This document shows positions 51,982 through 59,753 of a DNA stretch of 64,000 nucleotides, in pieces. The DNA lies in NCBI GenBank assembly GCA_965223585.1, contig CBDCWW010000013.1:13336-77335 (forward strand). The letters are read 5' to 3'. The position numbers and the translations under genes are program-made. The notes under the pieces are model-generated. The model saw nothing but the letters and a program-made list of their open reading frames with translations. It was not told the origin of the DNA and searched no databases. This stretch comes from CBDCVN01 sp965223585 (GTDB lineage: Bacteria; Deinococcota; Deinococci; Deinococcales; Trueperaceae). Position 1 is the stretch's first letter. Every line of letters starts with the position of its first letter.

Positions 51982-52230
51982 ATGAATCAAGAACGAGCTT
52001 ACTCAGTTCAAAAAGAAAGAATTAAAACAGAAGCTGCCTTATTTACTATGTCCTATTTAGAGACTTTCTATAGAGGAGCACCTAAAACTAATAAGTCTAG
52101 AATAGATCTTACATCATTCAATCAAACTAACAGAAAGGAGAAACAAACTATGAAATCTACTAGACCTTCAATAGTCATTAACTCATTTGCTTGCCTTTGC
52201 CCTGCTTGTGCTAATTGTGATAATGAGTGA
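51982..52230 (+). CDS. Small Cys-rich peptide, possible precursor peptide
   Basis: An 82-residue frame with TAAGGAGAG upstream. Residues 1-56 are polar and helical (TEAALFTMSYLETFYRG). The C-terminal 26 residues end SFACLCPACANCDNE, with four Cys within nine residues. A second, in-frame ATG at 52150 has its own AAAGGAG and would give only the 26-residue Cys-rich peptide. A leader-like N-terminus followed by a dense Cys core resembles ribosomally made, modified peptide precursors or a small metal-binding peptide. No modification enzyme is recognised in the window. The promoter has SARP-type repeats, and the convergent neighbour is a SARP-like regulator. Confidence 0.55.
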   Translation: MNQERAYSVQKERIKTEAALFTMSYLETFYRGAPKTNKSRIDLTSFNQTNRKEKQTMKSTRPSIVINSFACLCPACANCDNE

Positions 52231-52253
52231 CTTGGCAAACCCTTTATATTATC

Positions 52254-52274
52254 ACTTGAGCTTATTCAGCTCAA
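52254..52274. terminator. Hairpin between the peptide gene and the regulator gene
   Basis: TTGAGCT and AGCTCAA form a 7-bp stem, followed by AAAACAAACTT on one side and preceded by an AT-rich tract on the other. It lies between convergent genes; moderate strength. Confidence 0.5.
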
Positions 52275-52286
52275 AAACAAACTTGG

Positions 52287-55200
52287 TTATGTTACAGCAG
52301 AAAGGATTTCTTTTACCTCTTTGTACTCAGGAATGCTATCAGTGTCTATTTCAGAAGATATACGTTCTAAAAGCTCTGCTAGTAGGGAGTGTATCTCTTT
52401 TTGTTTACCATTAGTTTGCCAGTATTTTGCTAGGGATAGGGTGGCTTGTAGCTCGAGCATACAAGCCCCTTGTTTTTTAGCCACAGTTATAGCTTCCTTA
52501 AGATACTTTTCAACCTCTGTAGTTTCTGCTCCTAATTCCTGTAACCACTCGCCCTTTAAACGATTGAGCTGAGATAGATAGCAAAGTTCATCTTTTTTCT
52601 TACTTTGGATAAAAGCATCCTCGAGCCTAGCTAAAGCTTCATCTTTTTGACCTACTAGCCATAGACTTTCCGCTAACGTTGCTAGGGTATATGTACCCGC
52701 AATTAATCCTCCTGCCATACGCTGAGCAGCTATGCCTTGTTGCATCTGAGCTATACCATTAGTAACTTCTCCTAACCTGAATAGTGCCCAACCATGATAA
52801 ATGAGACCCCATGCTGCCCAGTAAGAATAGCCATGCTCATCTGCTATTTGTAAAAGTTCCTCTGATTTAAGTTTTATTTCATTAGTATTTTCCATAAACT
52901 GGTGTGTAACTAGGCACATGCCTAGAAACATTGCTCGGCTAGCTGCATGTTTAAAATTGGGAATAGGTTCTGAAGCAATTAGTGCTTTGGCTTCATTTAC
53001 CTTACCTCTATACCAAAGTGCCCAAGAAAGTATTGGTGCTATTGCTACACGTTGATCATAAGTGTAATAACGAATCATGTTTTCGTGACTTTCTTGATCA
53101 AAGCTGATTTGTTTAAGGGCTGAACATCCTACTTCTATAGCTTTATCATTATTACCTAGAACAAAATGTGCAGTTATAAGTGGTGTTGCTGCTACTTCAA
53201 GATGTATAGAGTCCTCTTGTTTAGCAGCAATAGCTTCAAATTCACTAGCCCATTCTAAGAAAACCTTGTGTGAGAAACCATCTTTGGCAAAGGCATAGTG
53301 AGATAAACCAAAATAGATTGGCATAAGCTGGGGTTTTGCTCCAATTTGCCGGCATAGTTCTAAGGCACGCTCTAAAGCAATTCTTACTCTTTCAGATTGG
53401 TAGCCCTTAACAGGTAAAAGTGCCATGCCCAAACCAGCCTGAAAACCTAGTTCCGCAGGCACTAATTCTGGTATAGGAGTAAGTTGATTTACAATAGCTA
53501 TCCCACGCTCATAATGATCAATAGCCTCTTTGTTAGAACCTAGTGCCTGTGCTTGTTGCCCAGCTAATAACAAATACTCAAAAGTCTTCTCTATATTACT
53601 AGCTTCCTCAAAATGCCATGCCAATTGTGGTGCAATGTTTTTGGCTTTCTCACCATACATATCTTCTAGTGTTAAGGCTATGTCTTCATGCAAATAAGCT
53701 CGTTCTGTTTCAGCTAGGTTACTATAGATATATTGTTGGAAAAGATTATGTCTAAAACGGTAGTGAGATAATCTTTGTTGACCAAGGCGCTCCATTCGCT
53801 CCGACTGTACTAGTCTATGCCTCTTGTCTATTTCATTACTGAATGCACGAATGACTTCTCGCTCGTTTTGCTTTTGTACTTGTGCTACTGCTTCACCTAC
53901 AAATGTTTCCCCTTGTACACTAGCTACACTTAGTAATTCACGTTGTTCCTTAGGTAAGCGGTTTATTCTTACCTCTATTACTCCTTCTACTTTTTCTGGT
54001 AAGGTTTGCCAATTTATATTGTCTTTGGCTAGCCATTTACCCTCTTGCTGATAGACATCTTCTCTTTCTTTCATTGTGCGTAAAAGTTCTGCTGTAAATA
54101 ATGCGTGTCCTTGTGTATGTTTAAAAAAAGTTTCTCTAAAGTTTTTGTTTAGCTCGTTTGGTTGACTGTCAAGATAGGCATTTACAAATTCTTGTTCCTT
54201 CTCTACCTTTTGTTCTTCTAGATTAATCTCTATATCTCCGTACAGACGATGTAGTTCCTTGCTAATATCTAAAATAGGGTGTTGTGTGTTACTTGCTAGC
54301 ACATCACTCGATCTATAGCTGCCTATTAGTAGAATTTTACTTCCTTGTACATTCCTACTCAAGTAGTTGAATAATGCTGCTGAGGAAGCGTCGATCCAAT
54401 GCACATCTTCTAGTATTAGTAAGATAGGTCTTATCTTTGCTATTGCTTGTAAGGCACTAGTGTACAAAGAAATTATTCTGCTTTGCTCTAATGTCCCCAA
54501 AGGTTTTTCATTTGCTAGCTGTGCAACCTCTTCAAACCATGATTCTTTGTCTAAACCTGCTACTACTAATCTTTCTATTAAAGGCATTCCGGTTACAAAG
54601 CTCTTGATTAGATCAGGAGCATGTTTTGCCACTTCTGGTACTGTCTTTCTCATTGCTCCCCACAGGCGCTTGGCATGGGCTGTACTTATTAATCCCCCTT
54701 GCCATTGAGATTCAACATCTCCTAATAGCATTAGTAGCATATGTCTAAATGGTAAGTAGGGGTCACCTACCCCTGATTGTGGGTCGCAGTAACCTGTTAG
54801 TACCAGTAAATCTTCCTTTACCTCTAGTGCCTGTTGTGCAAATTTCTGTAGTAGATATGATTTGCCTTGTCCTGCACTACCCAAAACCAACCTTACTTGT
54901 CCTTTATTTTTCGCTATTGAGCTTAGGGCTTTTTGTAATTGGTTTAGCTCTTTTTCTCTACCTACAAATAGCGTTTCCCTAGTTTTACTTTCTTCTGCTA
55001 GGAATGTTGGAGGAGTTAGGTTTGTTGGTAAGTTTGGTATGGGTATATTACTTACTGGACTTTGTATTTCTGAAGCTTTGTTTGACTTGCCTAATTCTCC
55101 TGATTGTATTTGAACAATCAAACTTTCTATTGCTTCACTTGGTTCTATTGCTAGTGTCTCTGCTAGTATCTCCTTATATTTCTCGTACTGCTTTAGCGCT

Positions 55201-55835
55201 GCTGCACGGTTCTCTTGCAAACCATAGAGATAAATTAGTTTATAATGTGACTCCTCTTGCCCTTGGTCTAGGTTTAGCATTTGTTGCGCATATTTTACAG
55301 CTTGAGCAAAGTTCTTTTTCTCTTTAGAGTCTTCAATCAGCTTATTTAAGGCTTCCATAGCAAGTTGTTGCAAGCGTTCTTGTTGTTCCTGACACCAAGC
55401 ATCAAATTCAGGAGTATCTTTGAATTCAAGACCTGTTAGAAAACCTCCTTTGTAGCGAGATATGGCAGTATCCACCTTCTCTAAATCAACTACTTTGCTG
55501 GTCAATGTTATTTCTAGTTCAAAGGTATCTATTAAGATGGGCTTTTCCCAATCAAGGCCTACTTCTTGTCTGGTAACTTGTAGGTGTTCTCCTAGAGCTT
55601 TTTTTAGTTTTGATAATGCCATACGTAAGTTACCCCTAGCAGATTCATCTACCATATAGCTCCAAAATAACAGCACTAGCTTAGAGCGCTTTACCATTTG
55701 TCGTTCTATAGCTATATAAACCAGCAGTGCTAGAGCTTTTTTGGGTAGTTGTATGGGAGTTTCTTCTCCTAGTTTTACCTCTGGGTTACCTAGCAAGTTT
55801 ATTTGTAGCAAAGGTTGGTTTAGTTCCTTTTCCAT
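52287..55835 (-). CDS. SARP/BTAD regulator with AAA ATPase and TPR domains
   Basis: A 1182-residue regulator. Residues 1-105 form the DNA-binding winged helix (LLGNPEVKLGEETPIQLPKKALALLVYIAIE, then LFWSYMVDESARGNLRMALSKLKKALG). Residues about 110-250 are the BTAD domain (EAIESLIVQIQSG at its end). Residues about 290-560 are an ATPase: FVGREKELNQLQ, Walker A GSAGQGKSYLLQKF (about 315-328) and ILLILEDVHWIDASSAALF. Residues about 700-1180 are TPR-like. Relatives couple ATP and ligand sensing to activation of nearby biosynthetic or surface genes. Unlike most genes here it has only two CTCGAG hexamers, both near the 3' end. Its neighbours carry 11-bp phased promoter repeats, so it is the prime candidate for binding them. 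Confidence 0.88.
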   Translation of the reverse strand: MEKELNQPLLQINLLGNPEVKLGEETPIQLPKKALALLVYIAIERQMVKRSKLVLLFWSYMVDESARGNLRMALSKLKKALGEHLQVTRQEVGLDWEKPILIDTFELEITLTSKVVDLEKVDTAISRYKGGFLTGLEFKDTPEFDAWCQEQQERLQQLAMEALNKLIEDSKEKKNFAQAVKYAQQMLNLDQGQEESHYKLIYLYGLQENRAAALKQYEKYKEILAETLAIEPSEAIESLIVQIQSGELGKSNKASEIQSPVSNIPIPNLPTNLTPPTFLAEESKTRETLFVGREKELNQLQKALSSIAKNKGQVRLVLGSAGQGKSYLLQKFAQQALEVKEDLLVLTGYCDPQSGVGDPYLPFRHMLLMLLGDVESQWQGGLISTAHAKRLWGAMRKTVPEVAKHAPDLIKSFVTGMPLIERLVVAGLDKESWFEEVAQLANEKPLGTLEQSRIISLYTSALQAIAKIRPILLILEDVHWIDASSAALFNYLSRNVQGSKILLIGSYRSSDVLASNTQHPILDISKELHRLYGDIEINLEEQKVEKEQEFVNAYLDSQPNELNKNFRETFFKHTQGHALFTAELLRTMKEREDVYQQEGKWLAKDNINWQTLPEKVEGVIEVRINRLPKEQRELLSVASVQGETFVGEAVAQVQKQNEREVIRAFSNEIDKRHRLVQSERMERLGQQRLSHYRFRHNLFQQYIYSNLAETERAYLHEDIALTLEDMYGEKAKNIAPQLAWHFEEASNIEKTFEYLLLAGQQAQALGSNKEAIDHYERGIAIVNQLTPIPELVPAELGFQAGLGMALLPVKGYQSERVRIALERALELCRQIGAKPQLMPIYFGLSHYAFAKDGFSHKVFLEWASEFEAIAAKQEDSIHLEVAATPLITAHFVLGNNDKAIEVGCSALKQISFDQESHENMIRYYTYDQRVAIAPILSWALWYRGKVNEAKALIASEPIPNFKHAASRAMFLGMCLVTHQFMENTNEIKLKSEELLQIADEHGYSYWAAWGLIYHGWALFRLGEVTNGIAQMQQGIAAQRMAGGLIAGTYTLATLAESLWLVGQKDEALARLEDAFIQSKKKDELCYLSQLNRLKGEWLQELGAETTEVEKYLKEAITVAKKQGACMLELQATLSLAKYWQTNGKQKEIHSLLAELLERISSEIDTDSIPEYKEVKEILSAVT

Positions 55836-56013
55836 GTTTGTACTCTAGCAAATTCTAGACTGGTTTTTGCTATAGTAATATAGCGTAAGGTTTAACAAGG
55901 CTGAACTGTAGAAGGTAAATTCCCCTTAATGAAAAAAATTGGGCAGCATTACCAAGAGGAAATGAGTAGAGCGTCTGTAAAAACTACAGCATCCCAAACA
56001 CCCACAATAAAAA

Positions 56014-56040
56014 AGCCTGTGAGTTGCATTCTCACAGGCT
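56014..56040 (-). terminator. Terminator of small unit 1
   Basis: AGCCTGTGAG and CTCACAGGCT form a perfect 10-bp stem with a 7-base loop. On the minus strand it is followed by TTTTTATTG, a classic Rho-independent terminator for leftward transcription. Confidence 0.8.
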
Positions 56041-56050
56041 CTCAAAGGAC

Positions 56051-56200
56051 TTATTTTGAGAAGTTAGTAGAAGGGAGTTTATGGCTTTCTTGAGGGGTTT
56101 TTCCTAGTTTCTTGAGAAATTCATTGTTTGATGCTCTTAGAACGGTCTTTCTTCGTTCATGCTTATAGCTTAAACAAAGGGGCGTTAAGAGAGCGTAAAT
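56051..56200 (-). pseudogene. Decayed copy of the small leftward unit
   Basis: On the minus strand this matches the unit ending at 57253. Shared segments are AGCCTGTxCAG, TTTACGCTxTCTTAAC, CTATAAGxATG, ATGAAxTTCTC and AACTAGGAAAAA. In this copy the frame corresponding to the 49-residue peptide stops after MNFSRN, and the middle of the sequence is deleted. An open frame of 67 codons (56051-56254) crosses it but is not conserved in the sister copy. It could still be a transcribed small RNA, since its terminator is intact. Confidence 0.5.
56181..56196 (-). promoter_or_regulatory. Pair of 11-bp-spaced repeats upstream of small unit 1
   Basis: Read on the minus strand, ACGCT (56196-56192) and ACGCC (56185-56181) are 11 bp apart, with TATAAG downstream at 56167-56162. 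The sister unit has ACGCT (57530-57526) and a weaker ACAGC (57519-57515), then TATAAG at 57496. The layout recalls SARP promoters but is weaker than the FG-GAP set. Confidence 0.35.
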
Positions 56201-56379
56201 AGCTTTTCTGCACAGGCTAATCTCTTTGTGAAACCTTTTTCTTAGCTCGAGCAAAAAAGAACAGAGACAACTTAAGTTATCCCTGTCATGCCTTAAGCAT
56301 AAAGGCTTATATTAACCGCATCTCTTAATATAACAAAGCTGTTTGAAGCTAAGGCAAGCATGTGTTTTGTGGTATGTAA

Positions 56380-56619
56380 CTAAACTATATATTGAGAAGC
56401 TGTTTGACTACTCATATTAGGATTAAATGATCTAGGGGTTTCTTGTGAAGTACTATAAATCTGTAGGGTTTTAAGATATGATTCTTCCAAAGGTATATTT
56501 CTAGCTCTTTGCTCTTGGTAAAACTCAACCATTTTTATTGCTAAATCATCATCATCGTAAGAGTCAAATTTCTCAATAATTTCAAAGTCATTTCTGGGCA
56601 CTTTGTATCCTTGGTTCAT
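56380..56619 (-). CDS. Hypothetical 79-residue protein
   Basis: A small frame with AAAGGTG about 10 bases upstream of its ATG. The sequence is acidic in the first half (FDSYDDDDLAIKMVEFYQEQRARN) and Ser/Thr/Asn-rich in the second (STSQETPRSFNPNMSSQT). It has no signal peptide or Cys. No family is recognised. Codon use is plausible and the frame does not overlap another gene. Real but unassigned is slightly more likely than spurious. Confidence 0.45.
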   Translation of the reverse strand: MNQGYKVPRNDFEIIEKFDSYDDDDLAIKMVEFYQEQRARNIPLEESYLKTLQIYSTSQETPRSFNPNMSSQTASQYIV

Positions 56620-56901
56620 TCTAATTACACCTTTCTGGGAACTTTGCTTAGCTCCACAACAACTTCTGTATGATATCTACATAACATTACTAATTAATTT
56701 CAGTGAAACTATTACTTTAACTTTAATTTATAAAGAAGTAATTATGTTTTTTAAAACTTCCTTCAGACACGTGGCATGTAGCTAGCTGAGTTAGGGACTA
56801 TAGATACAACCTCTACTTCTGGTCTTGCGTGTTCTTTATGAGCTTCAGCGCTCTCATAAGAATAAGAAAATAGCCTGAAACAATCATTTCAGACTAACCT
56901 A

Positions 56902-56972
56902 ATTAAAGCAGCTAAGCTCAACGGAGACACCCAAACCTTAGGCTAAGGGTTCAAGTCCTTCTACACCTGCCA
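56902..56972 (+). pseudogene. tRNA-like remnant
   Basis: The stretch contains AGCTCAACGG, like a D-arm, then GGGTTCAAGTCC, a standard T-arm and loop, then TACACCTGCCA, like an acceptor 3' strand with CCA. The 5' acceptor strand does not pair well (GCAGCTA seen, about AGGTGTA expected), and the anticodon stem cannot be folded canonically. It is probably an eroded tRNA or an integration scar. Covariance-model scanning would decide. Confidence 0.3.
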
Positions 56973-57252
56973 AAGAAAATCTGTCAGAGTAGAGGTAAGG
57001 CGGTTCCTCTCTAGTTTAATTAGAGGGGTGCAAGCTCGAGCACAAATCCATTTTATAAGTACTCTACAGAAAATTGTGCTCTAAGAACAAAACATCAAAT
57101 AAGCACCTATGCAAAAGAAGGTATAAATTTTCAAAACCTGTTATAGTCCCATTTCCACAGGAATATAGGACTAATATTTGCATATTTTTCACATAAATTT
57201 TTGCATACCTGCTTAACACAATATCCCAAACCAACTCCAATGCAATAAAAAA

Positions 57253-57279
57253 AGTCTGCGGGTCGCACTCCCACAGACT
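57253..57279 (-). terminator. Terminator of small unit 2
   Basis: AGTCTGCGGG and CCCACAGACT form a 10-bp stem with one mismatch and a 7-base loop. On the minus strand it is followed by a TTTTTTTATT run. It has the same form and position as the unit 1 terminator. Confidence 0.8.
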
Positions 57280-57302
57280 ATTCAAACAAGCTGCATTTTA
57301 AT

Positions 57303-57452
57303 TCAAGTGGTTTGTAGTAGGTTTTTGATGATGTCAAAGATGACTTTAAGGGCTTTTTTCCTAGTTCCTGCTGAACCAGCCATAACAAGAGTGTTGTTGT
57401 GGCTAACAAAGAAGTTGTAGTGGTTGTGTTGTTTATGTATAGAGAAGTTCAT
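57303..57452 (-). CDS. Putative 49-residue peptide
   Basis: A minus-strand frame starting at ATG 57452 with a weak upstream GGAAA. The N-terminal half is rich in His, Asn and Phe (HKQHNHYNFFVSHNN). A Gly/Ala turn (MAGSAGTRKKA) follows, and a C-terminal amphipathic helix candidate (LKVIFDIIKNLLQTT). The stop is 24 bases before the terminator stem at 57253-57279. A related but disrupted copy lies at 56051-56200. No family is recognised. It could be a small membrane-active or signalling peptide, or the coding part of a regulatory RNA. Confidence 0.45.
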   Translation of the reverse strand: MNFSIHKQHNHYNFFVSHNNTLVMAGSAGTRKKALKVIFDIIKNLLQTT

Positions 57453-57694
57453 TAGTTCACTGTTTCCAAGGGACTTTTCTTCATCCCATACTTATAGTTT
57501 AGTTTAAATAAAGCGCTGTTAAGAAAGCGTAAAGTTGCCCTCCTGTACAGGCTAGTCCGCAAAATTTTAAACAAAGTTTTTTGCTCGATAGGTAATGTAA
57601 CATAGCTTAAGAAACACTATGGGACTATTAGCAATCTAATGGCTCAATAAACCTGAGTTTTTTGTTTAGGTTTTTACCTGAGTGTATAGAAGTA

Positions 57695-57752
57695 CAAGAG
57701 ATCCTTCACGTAGTTTACCCTTGCCTGCCCTCGGTAAGGGTTCAGGATGACA
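57695..57752. repeat. Intergenic palindromic repeat (AGATCCTTC...CAGGATGACA type)
   Basis: The block begins GAGATCCTTCACG and ends TTCAGGATGACA, with an inner ACCCTT/AAGGGT stem. Such GATCCTTC/CAGGATGAC blocks are widespread intergenic repeats in bacteria. It may act as a transcript-processing or termination structure. Confidence 0.45.
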
Positions 57753-57851
57753 TTCTTTGTGTTGATAAAACAAAGACTTATTTTGACATCTATAGTTATT
57801 TTAGCAAGGGCCCACAAATATTGATGCCTAGGTGATTATTGGTAAATTTTG

Positions 57852-57894
57852 CCGATTTTTTTACGATTTGAAAACGATACTTTACCGCTACAAT
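57852..57894 (+). promoter_or_regulatory. SARP-type promoter of FG-GAP gene 1
   Basis: Pentamers CCGAT (57852), ACGAT (57863), ACGAT (57874) and CCGCT (57885) are spaced exactly 11 bp apart. A -10 element TACAAT lies at 57889-57894, its first base 15 bases after the start of the third repeat. The same layout recurs before 59754 and 63002. Confidence 0.7.
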
Positions 57895-57914
57895 TTTTAA
57901 GCTAAACATCCTAA

Positions 57915-57959
57915 GGAAATAGCATTAACTATTTCCAATTATAGTTCCCAAAAGGAACT
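57915..57959 (+). ncRNA. Structured 5' leader with two hairpins, copy 1
   Basis: GGAAATAG/CTATTTCC (57915-57936) and AGTTCC/GGAACT (57943-57959) form two stems just before the Shine-Dalgarno sequence TAAGGAG. In copy 2 (59689-59731) the second stem is GCTTCC/GGAAGC: two positions change on both arms and pairing is kept. Copy 3 is at 62937-62978. Confidence 0.55.
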
Positions 57960-57982
57960 GAATAACTTAAGGAGATTTAAAA

Positions 57983-59257
57983 ATGTTGAAATACATTCTT
58001 TCATTATTCGTTTTACTGCTAGGCAGTTTTTCTCAAGCACAAAGTGATCAATTTTCTACTTTGTATAAGCTTAGGGGCAGTGATGCCTCGATAGCTTCCT
58101 TCGGCTCGGTTGTAGACATAAGCTTTGATAAAGCTATTGTGGGAGCTAACCTTGATGGTAAAGATCAAAGTGTTTTGTATATCTTTCAGAAAGAAAATGA
58201 TTTCTGGAAACAAGCTACTGAACTTTTCTTAGAAAATAGTAACTTTTTTGACCAGTCAAGTATATCAGCAGCTATAGACAATAATACTGCTGTAGTAGGA
58301 TTGCCTTGGAATGATGTCAATGATAATGCTGCACAGGGTATTGTTTATGTCTTTGAAGAGAAAGGTTCTTGGCAACAAGTAGCTAGGCTTACCCCCGATG
58401 ATGGCCAAGCAGAAGACCTCTTTGGCAGTTCGGTAGCCATAAGTGGTAATACCATTATAGTTGGTGCACAACGCTCTAAAACAGATAGTGGTGTTGCTAA
58501 AGGAGCTGCTTATGTTTTTACTAAACAAGGCAACAACTGGCAACAAACAGCTAAGCTACAAGTAAGTGCAGGCAAAGCCTTTGATGATTTTGGTAATGCT
58601 GTAGCAATAGATGGTGATATTGCTGTCGTTGCAGCCAAAGGTAATGAAGTAGATGGAAAAGCTGCTCGAGGCTCTGCATATGTATACAAAAGACAAGGAG
58701 GCAAGTGGGGACTTGCCAATGCCCTTATTGCTGAAGACGGAAAGTCTGGTGACAAGTTTGGTAGTGCTGTAGCAATAGATGGAGAAACTATAGTTGTAGG
58801 AGCTGAAAGTTATGCTTATGGTAACCAGACATCTCAAGGAGCAGCTTATGTTTTCAAGGCACAAGATGATTGGCTTAGCACAAAGTGGGAACAAGTTGCC
58901 AAGTTAATAGCAAAAGATGGTGAGGGAGGGGATCATTTTGGTAGCTCAGTAGATATAAATGGTGATAGAGTTGTTGTAGGAGCATATCTTGACAATATTG
59001 ATGCAGATGGTTATTTTCAAGGTTCTACTTATATTTTCGAGGAAAGCTTGGGAACTTGGGAACAGATTGCCAAGCTAACAGCGAAAGATGGCACCAAAGG
59101 AGATAACTTTGGTAATTCTGTTGCTATTAGTAATGAAGCTATTATTGTAGGAGCACATTCTGCTGATTTTAATGGCAAAGTAGATCAAGGGATAGTTTAT
59201 ACTTTTACCGATCCTTTGATTCAATTTGCTGAAGTTGAAGGAACGAAATCCTTTTAG
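57983..59257 (+). CDS. Secreted FG-GAP beta-propeller protein
   Basis: A 424-residue exported protein. A signal peptide covers residues 1-20 (ILSLFVLLLGSFSQAQ). The mature part is about seven repeats with an FGSSVAISGNTIIVGA core followed by GAAYVFTKQGNNWQQTAKL-type strands, the FG-GAP-like blade common in bacterial surface and extracellular proteins. There is no lipobox, so it is probably released or attached through other proteins. It has a SARP-type promoter and structured leader, and its mRNA ends at a perfect 12-bp hairpin at 59284. The repeat type is shared with the C-terminal half of the 59754 protein. A ligand cannot be predicted. Confidence 0.85.
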   Translation: MLKYILSLFVLLLGSFSQAQSDQFSTLYKLRGSDASIASFGSVVDISFDKAIVGANLDGKDQSVLYIFQKENDFWKQATELFLENSNFFDQSSISAAIDNNTAVVGLPWNDVNDNAAQGIVYVFEEKGSWQQVARLTPDDGQAEDLFGSSVAISGNTIIVGAQRSKTDSGVAKGAAYVFTKQGNNWQQTAKLQVSAGKAFDDFGNAVAIDGDIAVVAAKGNEVDGKAARGSAYVYKRQGGKWGLANALIAEDGKSGDKFGSAVAIDGETIVVGAESYAYGNQTSQGAAYVFKAQDDWLSTKWEQVAKLIAKDGEGGDHFGSSVDINGDRVVVGAYLDNIDADGYFQGSTYIFEESLGTWEQIAKLTAKDGTKGDNFGNSVAISNEAIIVGAHSADFNGKVDQGIVYTFTDPLIQFAEVEGTKSF

Positions 59258-59283
59258 AGACGTTCAAGTTGTAATTTAATTTT

Positions 59284-59326
59284 GTAAGGCTCGAGTTCTT
59301 TTTGGTGCTCGAGCCTTACCATTTTT
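59284..59326 (+). terminator. Terminator of FG-GAP gene 1
   Basis: GTAAGGCTCGAG (59284-59295) and its exact complement (59308-59319) form a 12-bp stem followed by ATTTTTAT. A second 11-bp hairpin, CTTGTTCCGAA with its complement, lies at 59330-59358. The first stem contains two CTCGAG hexamers. Confidence 0.85.
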
Positions 59327-59625
59327 ATCCTTGTTCCGAAGCAGGGTTTCGGAACAAGTGTGATGGTAGTTTTACTATGGCCTTGCTCTGTATATAGATG
59401 CTCAGGTAAATATTTGCCATATAAACGCAAGGGACGTCTACCTTTCTATTTTTAACCATCTTAACCAAGGTGCCTAGCTGATCACTAGTACCATTACAAA
59501 TAATTTTGATGGATAAAAAATCTTTGAATTTTACTAAAGAAACCCCTTCCAAGATTTCTCTATAAGTTTGTAACATTTACAAATCACCCATCAAAACTTT
59601 TTTGTCGAGGTACTAGTAAAATTTA

Positions 59626-59668
59626 CCGATTTTTTTACGATTTGTATACGATACTTTACCGATACTAT
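59626..59668 (+). promoter_or_regulatory. SARP-type promoter of FG-GAP gene 2
   Basis: CCGAT (59626), ACGAT (59637), ACGAT (59648) and CCGAT (59659) are spaced exactly 11 bp apart, with -10 TACTAT at 59663-59668. It is the most regular of the set. The leader hairpins follow at 59689-59731. Confidence 0.72.
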
Positions 59669-59753
59669 TTTTAAGCTAAACAACATAAGAAATAGCACTA
59701 GCTATTTCAAATTATGCTTCCAGAAGGAAGCTATAAATCTAAGGAGATTTAAA

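Larger units (their letters stand above)
55836..57982. other. 2.1-kb gene-poor region with two related small leftward units
   Basis: It holds no large gene. I see two related minus-strand units (56014-56200 and 57253-57530), each with a 3' hairpin and an upstream pair of 11-bp-spaced repeats. There is also a 79-codon minus-strand frame (56380-56619), a tRNA-like remnant near 56902-56972, a repeat at 57695-57752, and the promoter/leader of the FG-GAP gene at 57852-57974. These are listed separately. Confidence 0.6.

Noticed and set aside
51898..52230. Longer 110-codon reading of the Cys-rich peptide frame starting at TTG 51898
   Set aside because: This start falls inside the proposed promoter repeats and has no Shine-Dalgarno sequence. 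ATG 51982 with TAAGGAGAG is better supported.
56600..56972. tmRNA (ssrA) candidate, suggested by GCATGTAG near 56776 and the T-arm/CCA near 56972
   Set aside because: No 5' partner strand, no TTCGAC-like tRNA-domain start and no Ala-rich tag frame could be found, and the spacing is wrong.
59325..59576. 83-codon minus-strand frame between FG-GAP genes 1 and 2
   Set aside because: Its last codons run into the hairpin at 59330-59358, the Shine-Dalgarno is weak, and no family is recognised. It could be a decayed gene, but support is too thin to annotate.
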